This document shows, piece after piece, positions 7,350-15,402 of a stretch of 64,000 nt of DNA. The DNA is from JBCBKL01 sp038521825. GTDB taxonomy: Bacteria > Pseudomonadota > Alphaproteobacteria > Rhodobacterales > Rhodobacteraceae. Both the position numbers and the translations under genes were made by a program. The notes under the pieces were generated by a model. The model was not told the DNA's origin. It searched no databases and saw nothing but the letters and a program-made list of their open reading frames with translations. The first letter of the stretch is position 1. Every line of letters starts with the position of its first letter. The stretch lies in contig JBCBKL010000002.1 of the NCBI GenBank assembly GCA_038521825.1, positions 124,001 to 188,000 of the forward strand, written 5' to 3'.

Positions 7350-9155
7350 ATGGCTGCATATGATTACGAGACGCATGAATATGACGTCGTGGTCGTCGGT
7401 GCTGGTGGTGCCGGGCTGCGCGCCACGTTGGGCATGGCCGAACAAGGGCTGCGCACGGCTTGTGTGACCAAGGTTTTCCCGACCCGTTCGCACACGGTGG
7501 CTGCGCAGGGGGGGATCGCCGCGTCCCTGTCCAACATGGGGCCAGACCATTGGCAGTGGCACATGTATGACACGGTCAAAGGGTCGGACTGGCTGGGTGA
7601 TACGGATGCGATGGAATACCTTGCGCGTGAGGCCCCCAAGGCGGTCTACGAGCTTGAGCACTACGGTGTGCCGTTTTCCCGTACTGAAGAGGGCAAGATC
7701 TATCAGCGTCCCTTTGGTGGCCACACGACCGAATTCGGTGAAGGCCCCCCAGTGCAGCGTACTTGCGCCGCCGCTGACCGGACTGGCCACGCGATCCTGC
7801 ACACGCTCTATGGCCAGTCGCTGAAAAACAACGCGGAATTCTACATCGAATACTTTGCCATCGATCTGATCATGAGCGAAGACGGCCAATGCCAGGGCGT
7901 GTTGTGCTGGAAGCTTGATGATGGCTCCTTGCATCTGTTCGCCGCCAAGATGACGGTGCTCGCAACAGGCGGCTACGGCCGCGCCTACTTTAGCGCGACA
8001 TCGGCTCATACCTGCACAGGCGACGGCGGCGGTATGACAGCGCGGGCAGGCCTGCCCCTGCAGGACATGGAGTTCGTGCAATTCCACCCAACCGGCATCT
8101 ATGGCGCCGGCTGTCTCATCACCGAAGGGGCGCGGGGCGAGGGCGGATACCTGACCAATTCCGAGGGAGAGCGATTCATGGAGCGGTACGCTCCGACCTA
8201 CAAGGACCTTGCAAGCCGTGATGTTGTCAGCCGCTGCATGACGATGGAGATCCGAGAGGGGCGGGGTGTCGGCGCCGAGGGCGATCACATTCACCTGCAT
8301 CTAAACCACCTGCCGCCTGAAACCTTGGCCGAGCGGTTGCCGGGCATCTCGGAAAGCGCGCGCATCTTTGCAGGTGTCGACGTCACCAAGGAGCCGATCC
8401 CGGTTCTGCCCACGGTTCACTACAACATGGGCGGTATCCCGACGAACTATTGGGGCGAAGTGCTGGCCCCGACAAAGGGCAACCCCGATCACGTGTCACC
8501 CGGCCTGATGGCCGTGGGTGAGGCGGGTTGCGCATCGGTTCACGGGGCCAACCGGCTTGGGTCGAATTCGCTGATCGACCTCGTGGTCTTTGGCCGGGCC
8601 GCGGCAATCCGAGCCGCCGAGGTTGTCAATCCGAAATCGGCGGTACCTACGCCAAACCAGCGTTCCGTCGAGGCGGCTCTGTCGCGGTTTGACGGCCTAC
8701 GCTATGCCAAGGGCCATGTCCCAACGGCCGAGCTGCGCCTTGAGATGCAGAAGACCATGCAACAGGACGCCGCCGTTTTCCGCACGAACGAGACGTTGGC
8801 GGAGGGTCAGAAAAAGATGGAAGGTGTCGCCGACAAGATGGGCGATATCCAGGTCACCGACACGTCGATGATCTGGAATTCGGACCTGATGGAGACGTTG
8901 GAACTGACCAACCTTATGCCGAACGCGGTGGCGACAATCACCGCGGCGGCCGCGCGGAAAGAAAGCCGAGGCGCCCATGCCCACGAAGACTATCCCGACC
9001 GGGACGACGAGAACTGGCGCCAGCACAGTCTGGTCTGGTTCAAGGGCAATCAGGCGTCGCTGGGATATCGTGGCGTGATCACGCAGCCCCTGACCAGTCA
9101 CAACGACGGTGGAATCGATCTGAAAAAGATTGCACCAAAGGCGAGGGTATACTGA
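7350..9155 (+). CDS. sdhA: succinate dehydrogenase flavoprotein subunit
   Basis: This 601-residue catalytic subunit is full length. It has the N-terminal FAD-binding VVVVGAGGAGLRA at about 11-23 and the RSHTVAAQGG segment whose His carries the covalent FAD. It also has RPFGGHTTEFGE and the active-site region HPTGIYGAGCLITEGARGEGG. The enzyme oxidises succinate to fumarate and passes electrons to SdhB. AGGAGG precedes the ATG. Its TGA overlaps the next gene by one base (TGATG), so the envelope protein that follows is probably translationally coupled to SdhA. Confidence 0.97.
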   Translation: MAAYDYETHEYDVVVVGAGGAGLRATLGMAEQGLRTACVTKVFPTRSHTVAAQGGIAASLSNMGPDHWQWHMYDTVKGSDWLGDTDAMEYLAREAPKAVYELEHYGVPFSRTEEGKIYQRPFGGHTTEFGEGPPVQRTCAAADRTGHAILHTLYGQSLKNNAEFYIEYFAIDLIMSEDGQCQGVLCWKLDDGSLHLFAAKMTVLATGGYGRAYFSATSAHTCTGDGGGMTARAGLPLQDMEFVQFHPTGIYGAGCLITEGARGEGGYLTNSEGERFMERYAPTYKDLASRDVVSRCMTMEIREGRGVGAEGDHIHLHLNHLPPETLAERLPGISESARIFAGVDVTKEPIPVLPTVHYNMGGIPTNYWGEVLAPTKGNPDHVSPGLMAVGEAGCASVHGANRLGSNSLIDLVVFGRAAAIRAAEVVNPKSAVPTPNQRSVEAALSRFDGLRYAKGHVPTAELRLEMQKTMQQDAAVFRTNETLAEGQKKMEGVADKMGDIQVTDTSMIWNSDLMETLELTNLMPNAVATITAAAARKESRGAHAHEDYPDRDDENWRQHSLVWFKGNQASLGYRGVITQPLTSHNDGGIDLKKIAPKARVY

Positions 9156-9496
9156 TGCGGAGCGTTTACAAAATTACTGTCCCGGTCGCCGCGCTCGTCG
9201 CATTGGCGGTTGCGTTGCCCGCATACGCGCAACCAAATTCGGCCACCTATCGCAAAGCGCTCAGCACCAGCGCTGATGTGCTGGCCACGAATGCGCGCGG
9301 GGTCAACGCCTCGGCCATCACCGCCGCGGCCATCTGTGTCGAGACTTATGCCACGGACGATGAGGTTGTACGTCTCGCGCAGGATAAGGGCGCGGTTACG
9401 GATCAAACCGTCGCGCTGGTCGGTCAGATTGTGAAACGATATCCGACCTTCATCTGCCTGGATCGGGCGGGTGTCCGAGGACTCCGCGTGCACTAA
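9155..9496 (+). CDS. small exported protein in the sdh operon (Cys-pair type)
   Basis: This 113-residue protein has a clear signal peptide (residues 1-25, ending AYA-QP). The mature part holds two Cys exactly 40 residues apart (in AICVET and FICLDR). Between them lies a TVALV segment that is also present in the lipoprotein at 10200-10532, which suggests the two are distant paralogues. Function is unknown. The one-base overlap with sdhA and the position before sdhB argue for co-expression with complex II. A structural role in the periplasm is possible but only a guess. Confidence 0.75.
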   Translation: MRSVYKITVPVAALVALAVALPAYAQPNSATYRKALSTSADVLATNARGVNASAITAAAICVETYATDDEVVRLAQDKGAVTDQTVALVGQIVKRYPTFICLDRAGVRGLRVH

Positions 9497-9721
9497 GCCG
9501 CGCTTCTGCTGATCGGATGGATATGGGTTTGACTAGTTCAGAATGGGACGTGAGCGGTGCGCGCAGTTGTCGCCGCAAACACCCGTTCGGGTCATTGAAT
9601 AATCGCCGCCCAGCCGCAAACCGAACACAATCCCCTCTTAACCCCAAGGTTGAAAAGAACGCGGCAACGCCTTGTGCCTCTTGTCGCGCACGGCGATCGC
9701 CGAGTGGGTACGGAGCAGGGA

Positions 9722-10150
9722 ATGAAGACGATCAAAGGTCTGGGCCTGACGCTGGCCGTTGCAGGTCTGCTAGCGGGCTGCGCAGAAACGACGACAACCA
9801 CGCCCACGGCGTCCAATGCGCTGGTGGAAGACACGACACCCAGATCCGCGGTCGACTGCCGCAATCAGCTTCGGGCGAACAGCGGGAATTCAGGCGTAAG
9901 CGTTCCGGTATCGACGCAGCATGTGGGTGCTTCGATTGCCGGTATTCTGATCGGTACCGTTATCGTCGCGAGCGTTCAGTCCAACCAGCTCAAGAAATGC
10001 TACGACGCAGTCGGTGCCGCCCCCGAGGAGCGTCTGCCGATCACGGGGACCAAAAAAGAAGGCATCCAAGTGTCGTCGGATGCGACGCAACCGACTGGCA
10101 AGTCCTATCGCCGCGGCCCGGGAGGCGGAGCCGGTTTCAGCAGTTTCTGA
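9722..10150 (+). CDS. lipoprotein in the sdh operon
   Basis: This is a 142-residue putative lipoprotein. I chose the ATG at 9722, which has GGAGCAGG upstream and directly precedes the signal sequence KTIKGLGLTLAVAGLLAGC with the lipobox LLAGC. A Thr-rich stretch follows the lipid-attached Cys. A hydrophobic Gly/Ile-rich segment lies near the middle (ASIAGILIGTVIVASV), and the tail is Gly-rich. Two further Cys (VDCRNQ and KKCYDA) may pair. No domain was recognised. It lies between sdhA and sdhB with about 225 nt of preceding non-coding sequence. Confidence 0.75.
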   Translation: MKTIKGLGLTLAVAGLLAGCAETTTTTPTASNALVEDTTPRSAVDCRNQLRANSGNSGVSVPVSTQHVGASIAGILIGTVIVASVQSNQLKKCYDAVGAAPEERLPITGTKKEGIQVSSDATQPTGKSYRRGPGGGAGFSSF

Positions 10151-10199
10151 TCGGCCAACCGGAGCCTGATACCGCCGCCACATCGATGGCGGGCGTCGC

Positions 10200-10532
10200 A
10201 TGATCCGGTCCCTCATACTGATCTCGATCCTTAGCGTTGCGGGTTGCGCCGAATTCACCCAAACGTCAGAGGACCTGACCCGCCAAAGCGCGAAGGCCAC
10301 CGTCAGCAAGGTGCTGGCCACCCAGTTGCCTGCCCCTGTGCGGACCGAGGCGATAACCCCATACACTGATTGTGTGATCGACAACGCCTCTGGATCGGAG
10401 ATCCGAAACTTCGCAACTGATGCTGTGACAGGTGTGGACGCGGCGACGGTCGCGCTTGTCACTCTCGTCCTTGAACGTCCCCCAACTCAAAGATGTATCG
10501 CCAACGTGGCGCTTGCCGCCGTGGCTTCGTAA
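10200..10532 (+). CDS. small lipoprotein in the sdh operon (Cys-pair type)
   Basis: This 110-residue protein has a lipobox SVAGC at residues 12-16. Two later Cys are 41 residues apart (TDCVID and QRCIAN), with the intervening pattern A-x-x-x-E, A-x-D and TVALV that matches the exported protein at 9155-9496. It ends 12 nt before sdhB and is almost certainly part of the sdh transcript. Function is unknown. Confidence 0.75.
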   Translation: MIRSLILISILSVAGCAEFTQTSEDLTRQSAKATVSKVLATQLPAPVRTEAITPYTDCVIDNASGSEIRNFATDAVTGVDAATVALVTLVLERPPTQRCIANVALAAVAS

Positions 10533-10544
10533 AGGAGAAACACC

Positions 10545-11324
10545 ATGGTTCAACTCACACTCCCCAAAAATTCCCGGATCAAGACCGGCAAGACGTGGCC
10601 AAAACCTGACGGCGGCAATAATCTGCGCAAGTTCCAGATTTATCGCTGGAATCCCGATGACGGTGAGAACCCGCGCGTCGACACATATTGGATCGACATG
10701 GACACTTGCGGCCCGATGGTTCTGGACGCCCTCATCAAGATCAAGAACGAGATCGATCCGACCCTGACCTTTCGCCGATCCTGCCGCGAGGGGATTTGCG
10801 GATCCTGCGCGATGAACGTTGACGGTATCAACACGCTTGCCTGCATCTACGGCATGGATGAGATCAAGGGCGACGTTAAGATCTACCCGCTGCCGCATAT
10901 GCCGGTCGTTAAGGACCTGATCCCGGACCTGACTCATTTCTATGCGCAACACGCATCCATCATGCCGTGGCTTGAAACCAAGACGAACCGCCCTGCAAAG
11001 GAGTGGAAGCAATCGATCGAAGACCGTAAAAAGCTGGATGGCCTTTACGAATGCGTCATGTGCGCCAGCTGCTCGACATCCTGCCCAAGCTATTGGTGGA
11101 ACGGTGATCGGTATCTTGGGCCTGCGGCCCTTCTCCATGCTTACCGGTGGATCATCGACAGCCGGGATGAGGCAACGGGTGACCGGCTTGACGACCTTGA
11201 GGATCCGTTCAAGCTTTATCGGTGCCATACCATCATGAACTGCACCAAGACCTGCCCGAAAGGCCTGAACCCGGCCGAGGCGATTGCAAACATCAAGAAG
11301 ATGATGGTCGAACGGACGGTCTGA
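10545..11324 (+). CDS. sdhB: succinate dehydrogenase iron-sulfur subunit
   Basis: This 259-residue subunit carries all three clusters. The plant-type 2Fe-2S ligands are Cys80, Cys85, Cys88 and Cys100 (SCREGICGSC...TLAC). The 4Fe-4S motif is CVMCASCSTSC at 170-180. The 3Fe-4S/4Fe-4S region is CHTIMNCTKTCPKG starting at 217. It passes electrons from SdhA flavin to quinone. AAAGGAG lies upstream of the ATG. In this operon it is separated from sdhA by three small envelope-protein genes. Confidence 0.97.
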   Translation: MVQLTLPKNSRIKTGKTWPKPDGGNNLRKFQIYRWNPDDGENPRVDTYWIDMDTCGPMVLDALIKIKNEIDPTLTFRRSCREGICGSCAMNVDGINTLACIYGMDEIKGDVKIYPLPHMPVVKDLIPDLTHFYAQHASIMPWLETKTNRPAKEWKQSIEDRKKLDGLYECVMCASCSTSCPSYWWNGDRYLGPAALLHAYRWIIDSRDEATGDRLDDLEDPFKLYRCHTIMNCTKTCPKGLNPAEAIANIKKMMVERTV

Positions 11325-11460
11325 CTGTTCTGGTGTCTTTGCGTCCGGGTCGATGCCCCACGTGGATTTTGAAGGCCCTCGGGGTCAGTTCAATTAGTTG
11401 ACGAAATCAAATTCTGGTCTCAGATTGTGCGCGCCTATCCACTTGCAGTGAGGAGTGCCC

Positions 11461-11850
11461 ATGCCCGAGATCGACCAAGAAGCCTATGACATAGCGGATG
11501 CTGTTGCGGGCAAGTGTATCGTGACACGGGCACGTATGCGGGCCCGGGCTCTTACACGGCTCTATGATGCGGCACTTGCACCCATCGGTTTGCGTTCGAC
11601 AGAGTACGCGGTGCTGATCGCGACGGGGCGCTTCAGATCGGGCCGGATGCACAAGATTGCGGCGGCTTTGTCGATGGACCTTTCAACGCTGAGCCGAAGC
11701 ATGGCCAAGCTGGGCGCAAAGGGCCTTGTCACAATCCACACAGAGGGCCACCGGACCCGTCTGGTTACGCTGACGGACAAGGGGCATGCGGTCTTGCGAG
11801 CCGGGTACCCCCATTGGCAAAAGGCGCAGACCGAAGCATCGGCGTTGTAA
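11461..11850 (+). CDS. MarR family transcriptional regulator
   Basis: This 129-residue protein has a MarR-type winged helix: a recognition region SMDLSTLSRSMAKLGAKGLV and a wing TEGHRTRLVTLTDKG. The ATG at 11461 has GAGGAG 5 nt upstream, which is better than the GTG two codons earlier. A short imperfect palindrome TCAATTAGTTGA at 11390-11401 in the upstream gap could be its own operator. The ligand and targets are unknown. Confidence 0.85.
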   Translation: MPEIDQEAYDIADAVAGKCIVTRARMRARALTRLYDAALAPIGLRSTEYAVLIATGRFRSGRMHKIAAALSMDLSTLSRSMAKLGAKGLVTIHTEGHRTRLVTLTDKGHAVLRAGYPHWQKAQTEASAL

Positions 11851-11863
11851 ACTCAGCTCGTTC

Positions 11864-12049
11864 GTGCCGCTCTTGATTATCATCCTTTCCGTTGGTGTCA
11901 CGCTCTATCTCTGGTGGCGGTGGCGCACAACTTCGCTGACGCGCGATTGCCGGTGGCGGCAGGATCGGCAGGCAGAGCAATGGCGTTGTGCGTTTTGCGG
12001 GGCGACGAGCCCCGGTCTGGCGGAGCCACGCGTCTGCCTGCGAACCTAA
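11864..12049 (+). CDS. small Cys-containing membrane protein (hypothetical)
   Basis: A 61-residue product can start at the GTG at 11864, 14 nt after the MarR gene. One hydrophobic helix (PLLIIILSVGVTLYLWW) is followed by a basic tail with Cys in DCRW, CAFC and VCLR, which could bind a metal. The membrane-plus-CxxC design looks protein-like and I believe similar small proteins occur in related genomes. The start codon is uncertain and no ribosome site is obvious. Confidence 0.5.
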   Translation: MPLLIIILSVGVTLYLWWRWRTTSLTRDCRWRQDRQAEQWRCAFCGATSPGLAEPRVCLRT

Positions 12050-12486
12050 CGCAAACGCGCTGCTTGTCCGGTCCGTAAATCAATTGACCATACGCCTGTC
12101 CCTGTCGGACAACAGCGCGGTTCGCCCGGCTGCAAGACTGTCGTAGTGACCTCCATTCGATCGCCAAACCAGATGGGATTTCGAGGTTCGATGCCGAACA
12201 ACCCGCGGACGGGCAGGGCCATGACCCACCGATTGCCGCTTTTCGTGAAGACTGCGCTGTGCAAGGAAACGCTGCCGGCTGAACCCACCACATGAACATA
12301 GGCGACGCCCAGGGCGCGCGCTGATTGCTGCGGCGTCGCGCCGTCGGGCAGCCAGATCGACCCCTCCATCGAGCCGGTGGGTGACAACGACCGCCGCAAG
12401 AGCGTATCGAGATCACCCCATTCCTGCGCAGTTACAGGCCCCGCGAGCAGTGCCGCCATGGTTAGGATTGTGAGCAGTTTGCGCAT
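12046..12486 (-). CDS. exported protein, hypothetical
   Basis: This 146-residue protein starts at the ATG at 12486, which directly precedes a good signal peptide (MRKLLTILTMAALLAGPVTAQ). Start sites further upstream would bury it. The mature domain contains DGATPQQSARALGVAYVHVV and later a Cys-Cys pair (PRCCPTG). No known fold was recognised. The gene converges with the small membrane protein, overlapping it by 4 bp. Confidence 0.65.
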   Translation of the reverse strand: MRKLLTILTMAALLAGPVTAQEWGDLDTLLRRSLSPTGSMEGSIWLPDGATPQQSARALGVAYVHVVGSAGSVSLHSAVFTKSGNRWVMALPVRGLFGIEPRNPIWFGDRMEVTTTVLQPGEPRCCPTGTGVWSIDLRTGQAARLR

Positions 12487-12600
12487 CAGGATGCCCCCAG
12501 CATGTTCCGACTTTGCCCAAGCCATTGATGCCGGTCAACGCGCTTGCCTGCCCGGATACTGTCGGGCAGGGTCGCGCGAGATTTGCACGAGGCTCGGATC

Positions 12601-13461
12601 ATGCCCCCGAAAGACGCTGAAACACGCCGCTCCATCCCCCCAGTGATCTGCTATCCAACAAACACACTGCCCAAACCCGACTTGCCCAGCCTGAAGCAGG
12701 CGCGTCTGGCGGCTGACGTTGTGGAAACCATCCGGGTCCCTCCGCGCCAGGCCCGGTGTTTTCGCGTACCCGCAGGCGGCTTTTTCCGCATCGCGTCAGT
12801 CGGCGGGCCGCAGGTTGGGGATCTGAACCTGTGGAATGCTTCGGATCTTTCGGAGCGTTTCTATTCCGGTAAGACCCGCGCACTGCATGGAACGCATGTC
12901 AGCACGGGCGATCGTCTTTGGTCAGGTTTTCCGGCTATGCGCCCGATGGCGACGATCGTCGAGGACACTCTGGATTGGTATGGCATCGATGAATTTGGCG
13001 GGTCGGTCCATGACGTGATCGGGACCCGGTGCGACCCCTATACACATAACCTGCTGTCGTCGGGCGGCCAGTATCATCATTGCTGCCATTCCAACCTGAC
13101 ACGCGCGCTGGCCGGGGAAACGGGGTTGGAGCTGGCGGCAGCCGAACATCACGTCCACGACGTGCTCAATGTCTTCATGTGCACCGGCTTCACACGGGAC
13201 ACCGGGCAATACTTTATGAAAGCCAGCCCGGTGCGCCCTGGCGACTTTATCGAGTTCTTTGCTGAGATTGATTTACTGGGGGCGCTCAGCGCCTGCCCGG
13301 GGGGAGATTGCGGAGCAGAACATTCATCGGACGCGGCGCCTTGTTATCCATTGCAGATCGAGGTGTTTGAGGGGCCAAAGCCGGAGAACTGGGTATCGCC
13401 TGCGTGCAGCGGTTACGACCGCAGTCATGGTGGTCAATCAAATTCGCCGTCGTCGTCATAG
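12601..13461 (+). CDS. DUF1989 family (urea carboxylase-associated type) protein
   Basis: This 286-residue cytosolic protein has features of the DUF1989 family, whose members often lie beside urea amidolyase genes. Examples are the GDLNLWN segment, the HGTHVSTGDRLWS region, the GTRCDPYTHN motif and a YHHCCHSN cluster, possibly metal-binding. The ATG at 12601 has GAGG about 8 nt upstream. No urea genes are nearby, so its role here is open. Its 3' end overlaps the convergent membrane-protein gene by 28 bp. Confidence 0.78.
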   Translation: MPPKDAETRRSIPPVICYPTNTLPKPDLPSLKQARLAADVVETIRVPPRQARCFRVPAGGFFRIASVGGPQVGDLNLWNASDLSERFYSGKTRALHGTHVSTGDRLWSGFPAMRPMATIVEDTLDWYGIDEFGGSVHDVIGTRCDPYTHNLLSSGGQYHHCCHSNLTRALAGETGLELAAAEHHVHDVLNVFMCTGFTRDTGQYFMKASPVRPGDFIEFFAEIDLLGALSACPGGDCGAEHSSDAAPCYPLQIEVFEGPKPENWVSPACSGYDRSHGGQSNSPSSS

Positions 13462-14042
13462 GGATGCGTCGCAAAAACGGTCCAATACATCATGTAATGA
13501 AGCGCAATCGGTCCGATCGAAACCGCGATCATCCAGTCAGTTGTCGTTCCGCCGCGTATCACCAATTCGTTCCCTAGAATGAGTGCCAACAGGCGCGCGA
13601 TATGCCAGTTGGCCGCGTTGCGTTGTCCGACCGTCCATGAGCGCCCGAACCAGCTGACCGTGCTGAGGTCTTTCGGCCTCAACGTGAGGGATGCGAATAA
13701 AAGGGTATAGACCGCGATCAAGACGCTGATCCCGTGTTGAGCCCATGCCAGAGAAGGCGAGAAAAGACCGGCTGCGCAGAGCGCGAAGGGAAAGAGTATT
13801 GAGAGGATCACCGTTTCGTCGTCGATCTCGCGAAGTCGGCGGACGGTTGTGGGCAGATTACGCAAAGCGACGAGCGTGTAGCCCAGAACTATGCAAAGCA
13901 CCGGCAGGTACAAATCAGCCTGCAGCATCATCTGGTTGTACGGTGCCAACAGCGTGAAGGCCGTTAGCGTCGTCAGCCCGAAGACCAACAACGTATTCGG
14001 CCGCGGAACACGCGACATAAAGAGAACGTAAAGATCGATCAT
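13434..14042 (-). CDS. multi-pass membrane protein, hypothetical
   Basis: This protein has about 202 residues and five or six hydrophobic helices. It has a conserved-looking cytoplasmic stretch LRNLPTTVRRLREIDDE and an acidic tail HPYDDDGEFD. I took the ATG at 14042; an in-frame TTG at 14075 would add 11 residues but has no ribosome site. Function is unknown. It converges with the DUF1989 gene and lies 66 nt downstream of deoD on the same strand. Confidence 0.65.
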   Translation of the reverse strand: MIDLYVLFMSRVPRPNTLLVFGLTTLTAFTLLAPYNQMMLQADLYLPVLCIVLGYTLVALRNLPTTVRRLREIDDETVILSILFPFALCAAGLFSPSLAWAQHGISVLIAVYTLLFASLTLRPKDLSTVSWFGRSWTVGQRNAANWHIARLLALILGNELVIRGGTTTDWMIAVSIGPIALHYMMYWTVFATHPYDDDGEFD

Positions 14043-14110
14043 CCAACTTGGCACCCGAATAGCGTTAAGCAACAAAAACGGCAGCCGTCAGGGCGGGATT
14101 GCGAAAGAAT

Positions 14111-14815
14111 TTAGGCGAAGGCCGCTTCGAGCGCGATTTCCACCATGTCACCAAACGTCTTTTCGCGGTCTTCACTTTGAAGCGCTTCGCCGGTTTGCAG
14201 ATGATCGCTGACCGTCAGAACGGCAAGCGCCCGGCGATTATGGCGTGCAGCCAGCGTATAAAGCTCTGCCGCTTCCATTTCGACCCCGAGGATGCCGTGC
14301 CGAACCATCTGTTCGTCGAGATCGGCGCGTTCAGCATAAAACACATCGGAAGAATAGATGCCGCCAACGTGGATCTTGGCCTCGGTTTTTTCCGCTGCTG
14401 TGACGGCCGCTCGCAAAAGACCGTAATCGGCACACGGAGCGAAATTAAGCTCTTTCATGATGGCGGTTGACGGGGTTGAAACGGAACTGGCCGTCATTGC
14501 AATGATGATATCTCGAATGCCGACGTGGTCCTGCATCCCGCCGCAAGACCCGATTCGGATCAATGTTTGCGCGCCGTAATCGCGGATCAGCTCATTGGCG
14601 TAGATCGAAAGTGACGGCATCCCCATGCCCGACCCTTGGATCGTTACCCGATGACCGTTCCATGTTCCGGTGAAGCCAAGCATGCCGCGAACGTTGTTCA
14701 CCAGTTTGGCGTCTTTCAGAAAGGTTTCGGCCGCCCACTTGGCGCGGTAGGGATCGCCGGGCATCAAAACCGTCTCGGCAATCTGTTCCGGGGCTGTACC
14801 GATATGAATTGTCAT
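14111..14815 (-). CDS. deoD: purine-nucleoside phosphorylase, DeoD type
   Basis: This 234-residue enzyme cleaves purine (deoxy)ribonucleosides with phosphate to base and (deoxy)ribose-1-phosphate; the family is hexameric. Positions match E. coli DeoD residue by residue. His4, Gly20 and Arg24 lie in the MPGDPYRA loop. Arg43 and Arg87 bind phosphate. Glu179 and Glu181 (VEMEAAELY) bind ribose, and Asp204 protonates N7. GMGMPS is at 63-68. It could act on nucleosides imported by the BMP-type transporter at 26.7-31.6 kb. Confidence 0.95.
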   Translation of the reverse strand: MTIHIGTAPEQIAETVLMPGDPYRAKWAAETFLKDAKLVNNVRGMLGFTGTWNGHRVTIQGSGMGMPSLSIYANELIRDYGAQTLIRIGSCGGMQDHVGIRDIIIAMTASSVSTPSTAIMKELNFAPCADYGLLRAAVTAAEKTEAKIHVGGIYSSDVFYAERADLDEQMVRHGILGVEMEAAELYTLAARHNRRALAVLTVSDHLQTGEALQSEDREKTFGDMVEIALEAAFA

Positions 14816-14978
14816 TCTCGTTCTCTCATATGGTTTGAACGCGAAACAGCATTGCTGCTATTCCGCGTCAATTTGAACAATGACGTCGCCAAAATTGTAT
14901 TTGCATACAGAATTTCGCCTATTGGGGGCAAAGAGTCGCGAAAGAGTGGCGACAATTCGCCAATTAGGCGAGGCTCGA

Positions 14979-15296
14979 TCAGATCTCAAGCTTTTTCGGA
15001 TCGGTTCCCTTTTCCATGGCTTTTTTGAACCACTGGGGTTGGCGACCCTTACCGGTCCAGGTTTGCGTGGCGTCTTTGGGGTTGGCATACTTGGGCGGCG
15101 CAGAGACCTTTGCGCGAGCTTTGGCAGTCCCGCCCGCGAGATCCGACAGAGAAAAGCCAAACTTTGCAGCGGCTTCTTCGGCGGCTTTCTTGGCTTCTTT
15201 CCGGTCGCGCGCTTCGGCGTTGCGCAATTCTTTGTCGATGTCACCGCGAAGCTGCTCCAATTCCACGCGGGTCATTTTTGTAAGGTCGATTGCCAT
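14979..15296 (-). CDS. H-NS family nucleoid protein (HvrA-like)
   Basis: This 105-residue DNA-binding protein has an N-terminal coiled coil (about residues 10-45, rich in Glu/Lys/Ala). A flexible linker follows, then the H-NS C-terminal motif TWTGKGRQPQW at 79-89, which inserts into the minor groove of AT-rich DNA. Length and motif agree with the HvrA/H-NS class of Rhodobacterales. CGGAGG precedes the ATG. It stands alone between deoD and ecm. Confidence 0.9.
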   Translation of the reverse strand: MAIDLTKMTRVELEQLRGDIDKELRNAEARDRKEAKKAAEEAAAKFGFSLSDLAGGTAKARAKVSAPPKYANPKDATQTWTGKGRQPQWFKKAMEKGTDPKKLEI

Positions 15297-15402
15297 TAGT
15301 TATCCTCCGGTACAGTATTTTTGATTGCAAACGACATAATCAACGATATGCCGAAACAGCAATAGCTACACCGGAGCAATTTTGTGTCAGCCGTCTATGC
15401 TA

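Noticed and set aside
7047..8300. Long minus-strand open frame (417 codons) opposite sdhD/sdhA
   Set aside because: It is antisense to two certain genes, has atypical composition (many His, Arg, Gln) and no recognisable motif; such frames arise from codon bias in GC-rich DNA.
14957..14971. TCGCCAATTAGGCGA dyad just after the H-NS-like gene as a terminator
   Set aside because: The stem is only 5 bp and no T-run follows in either direction.
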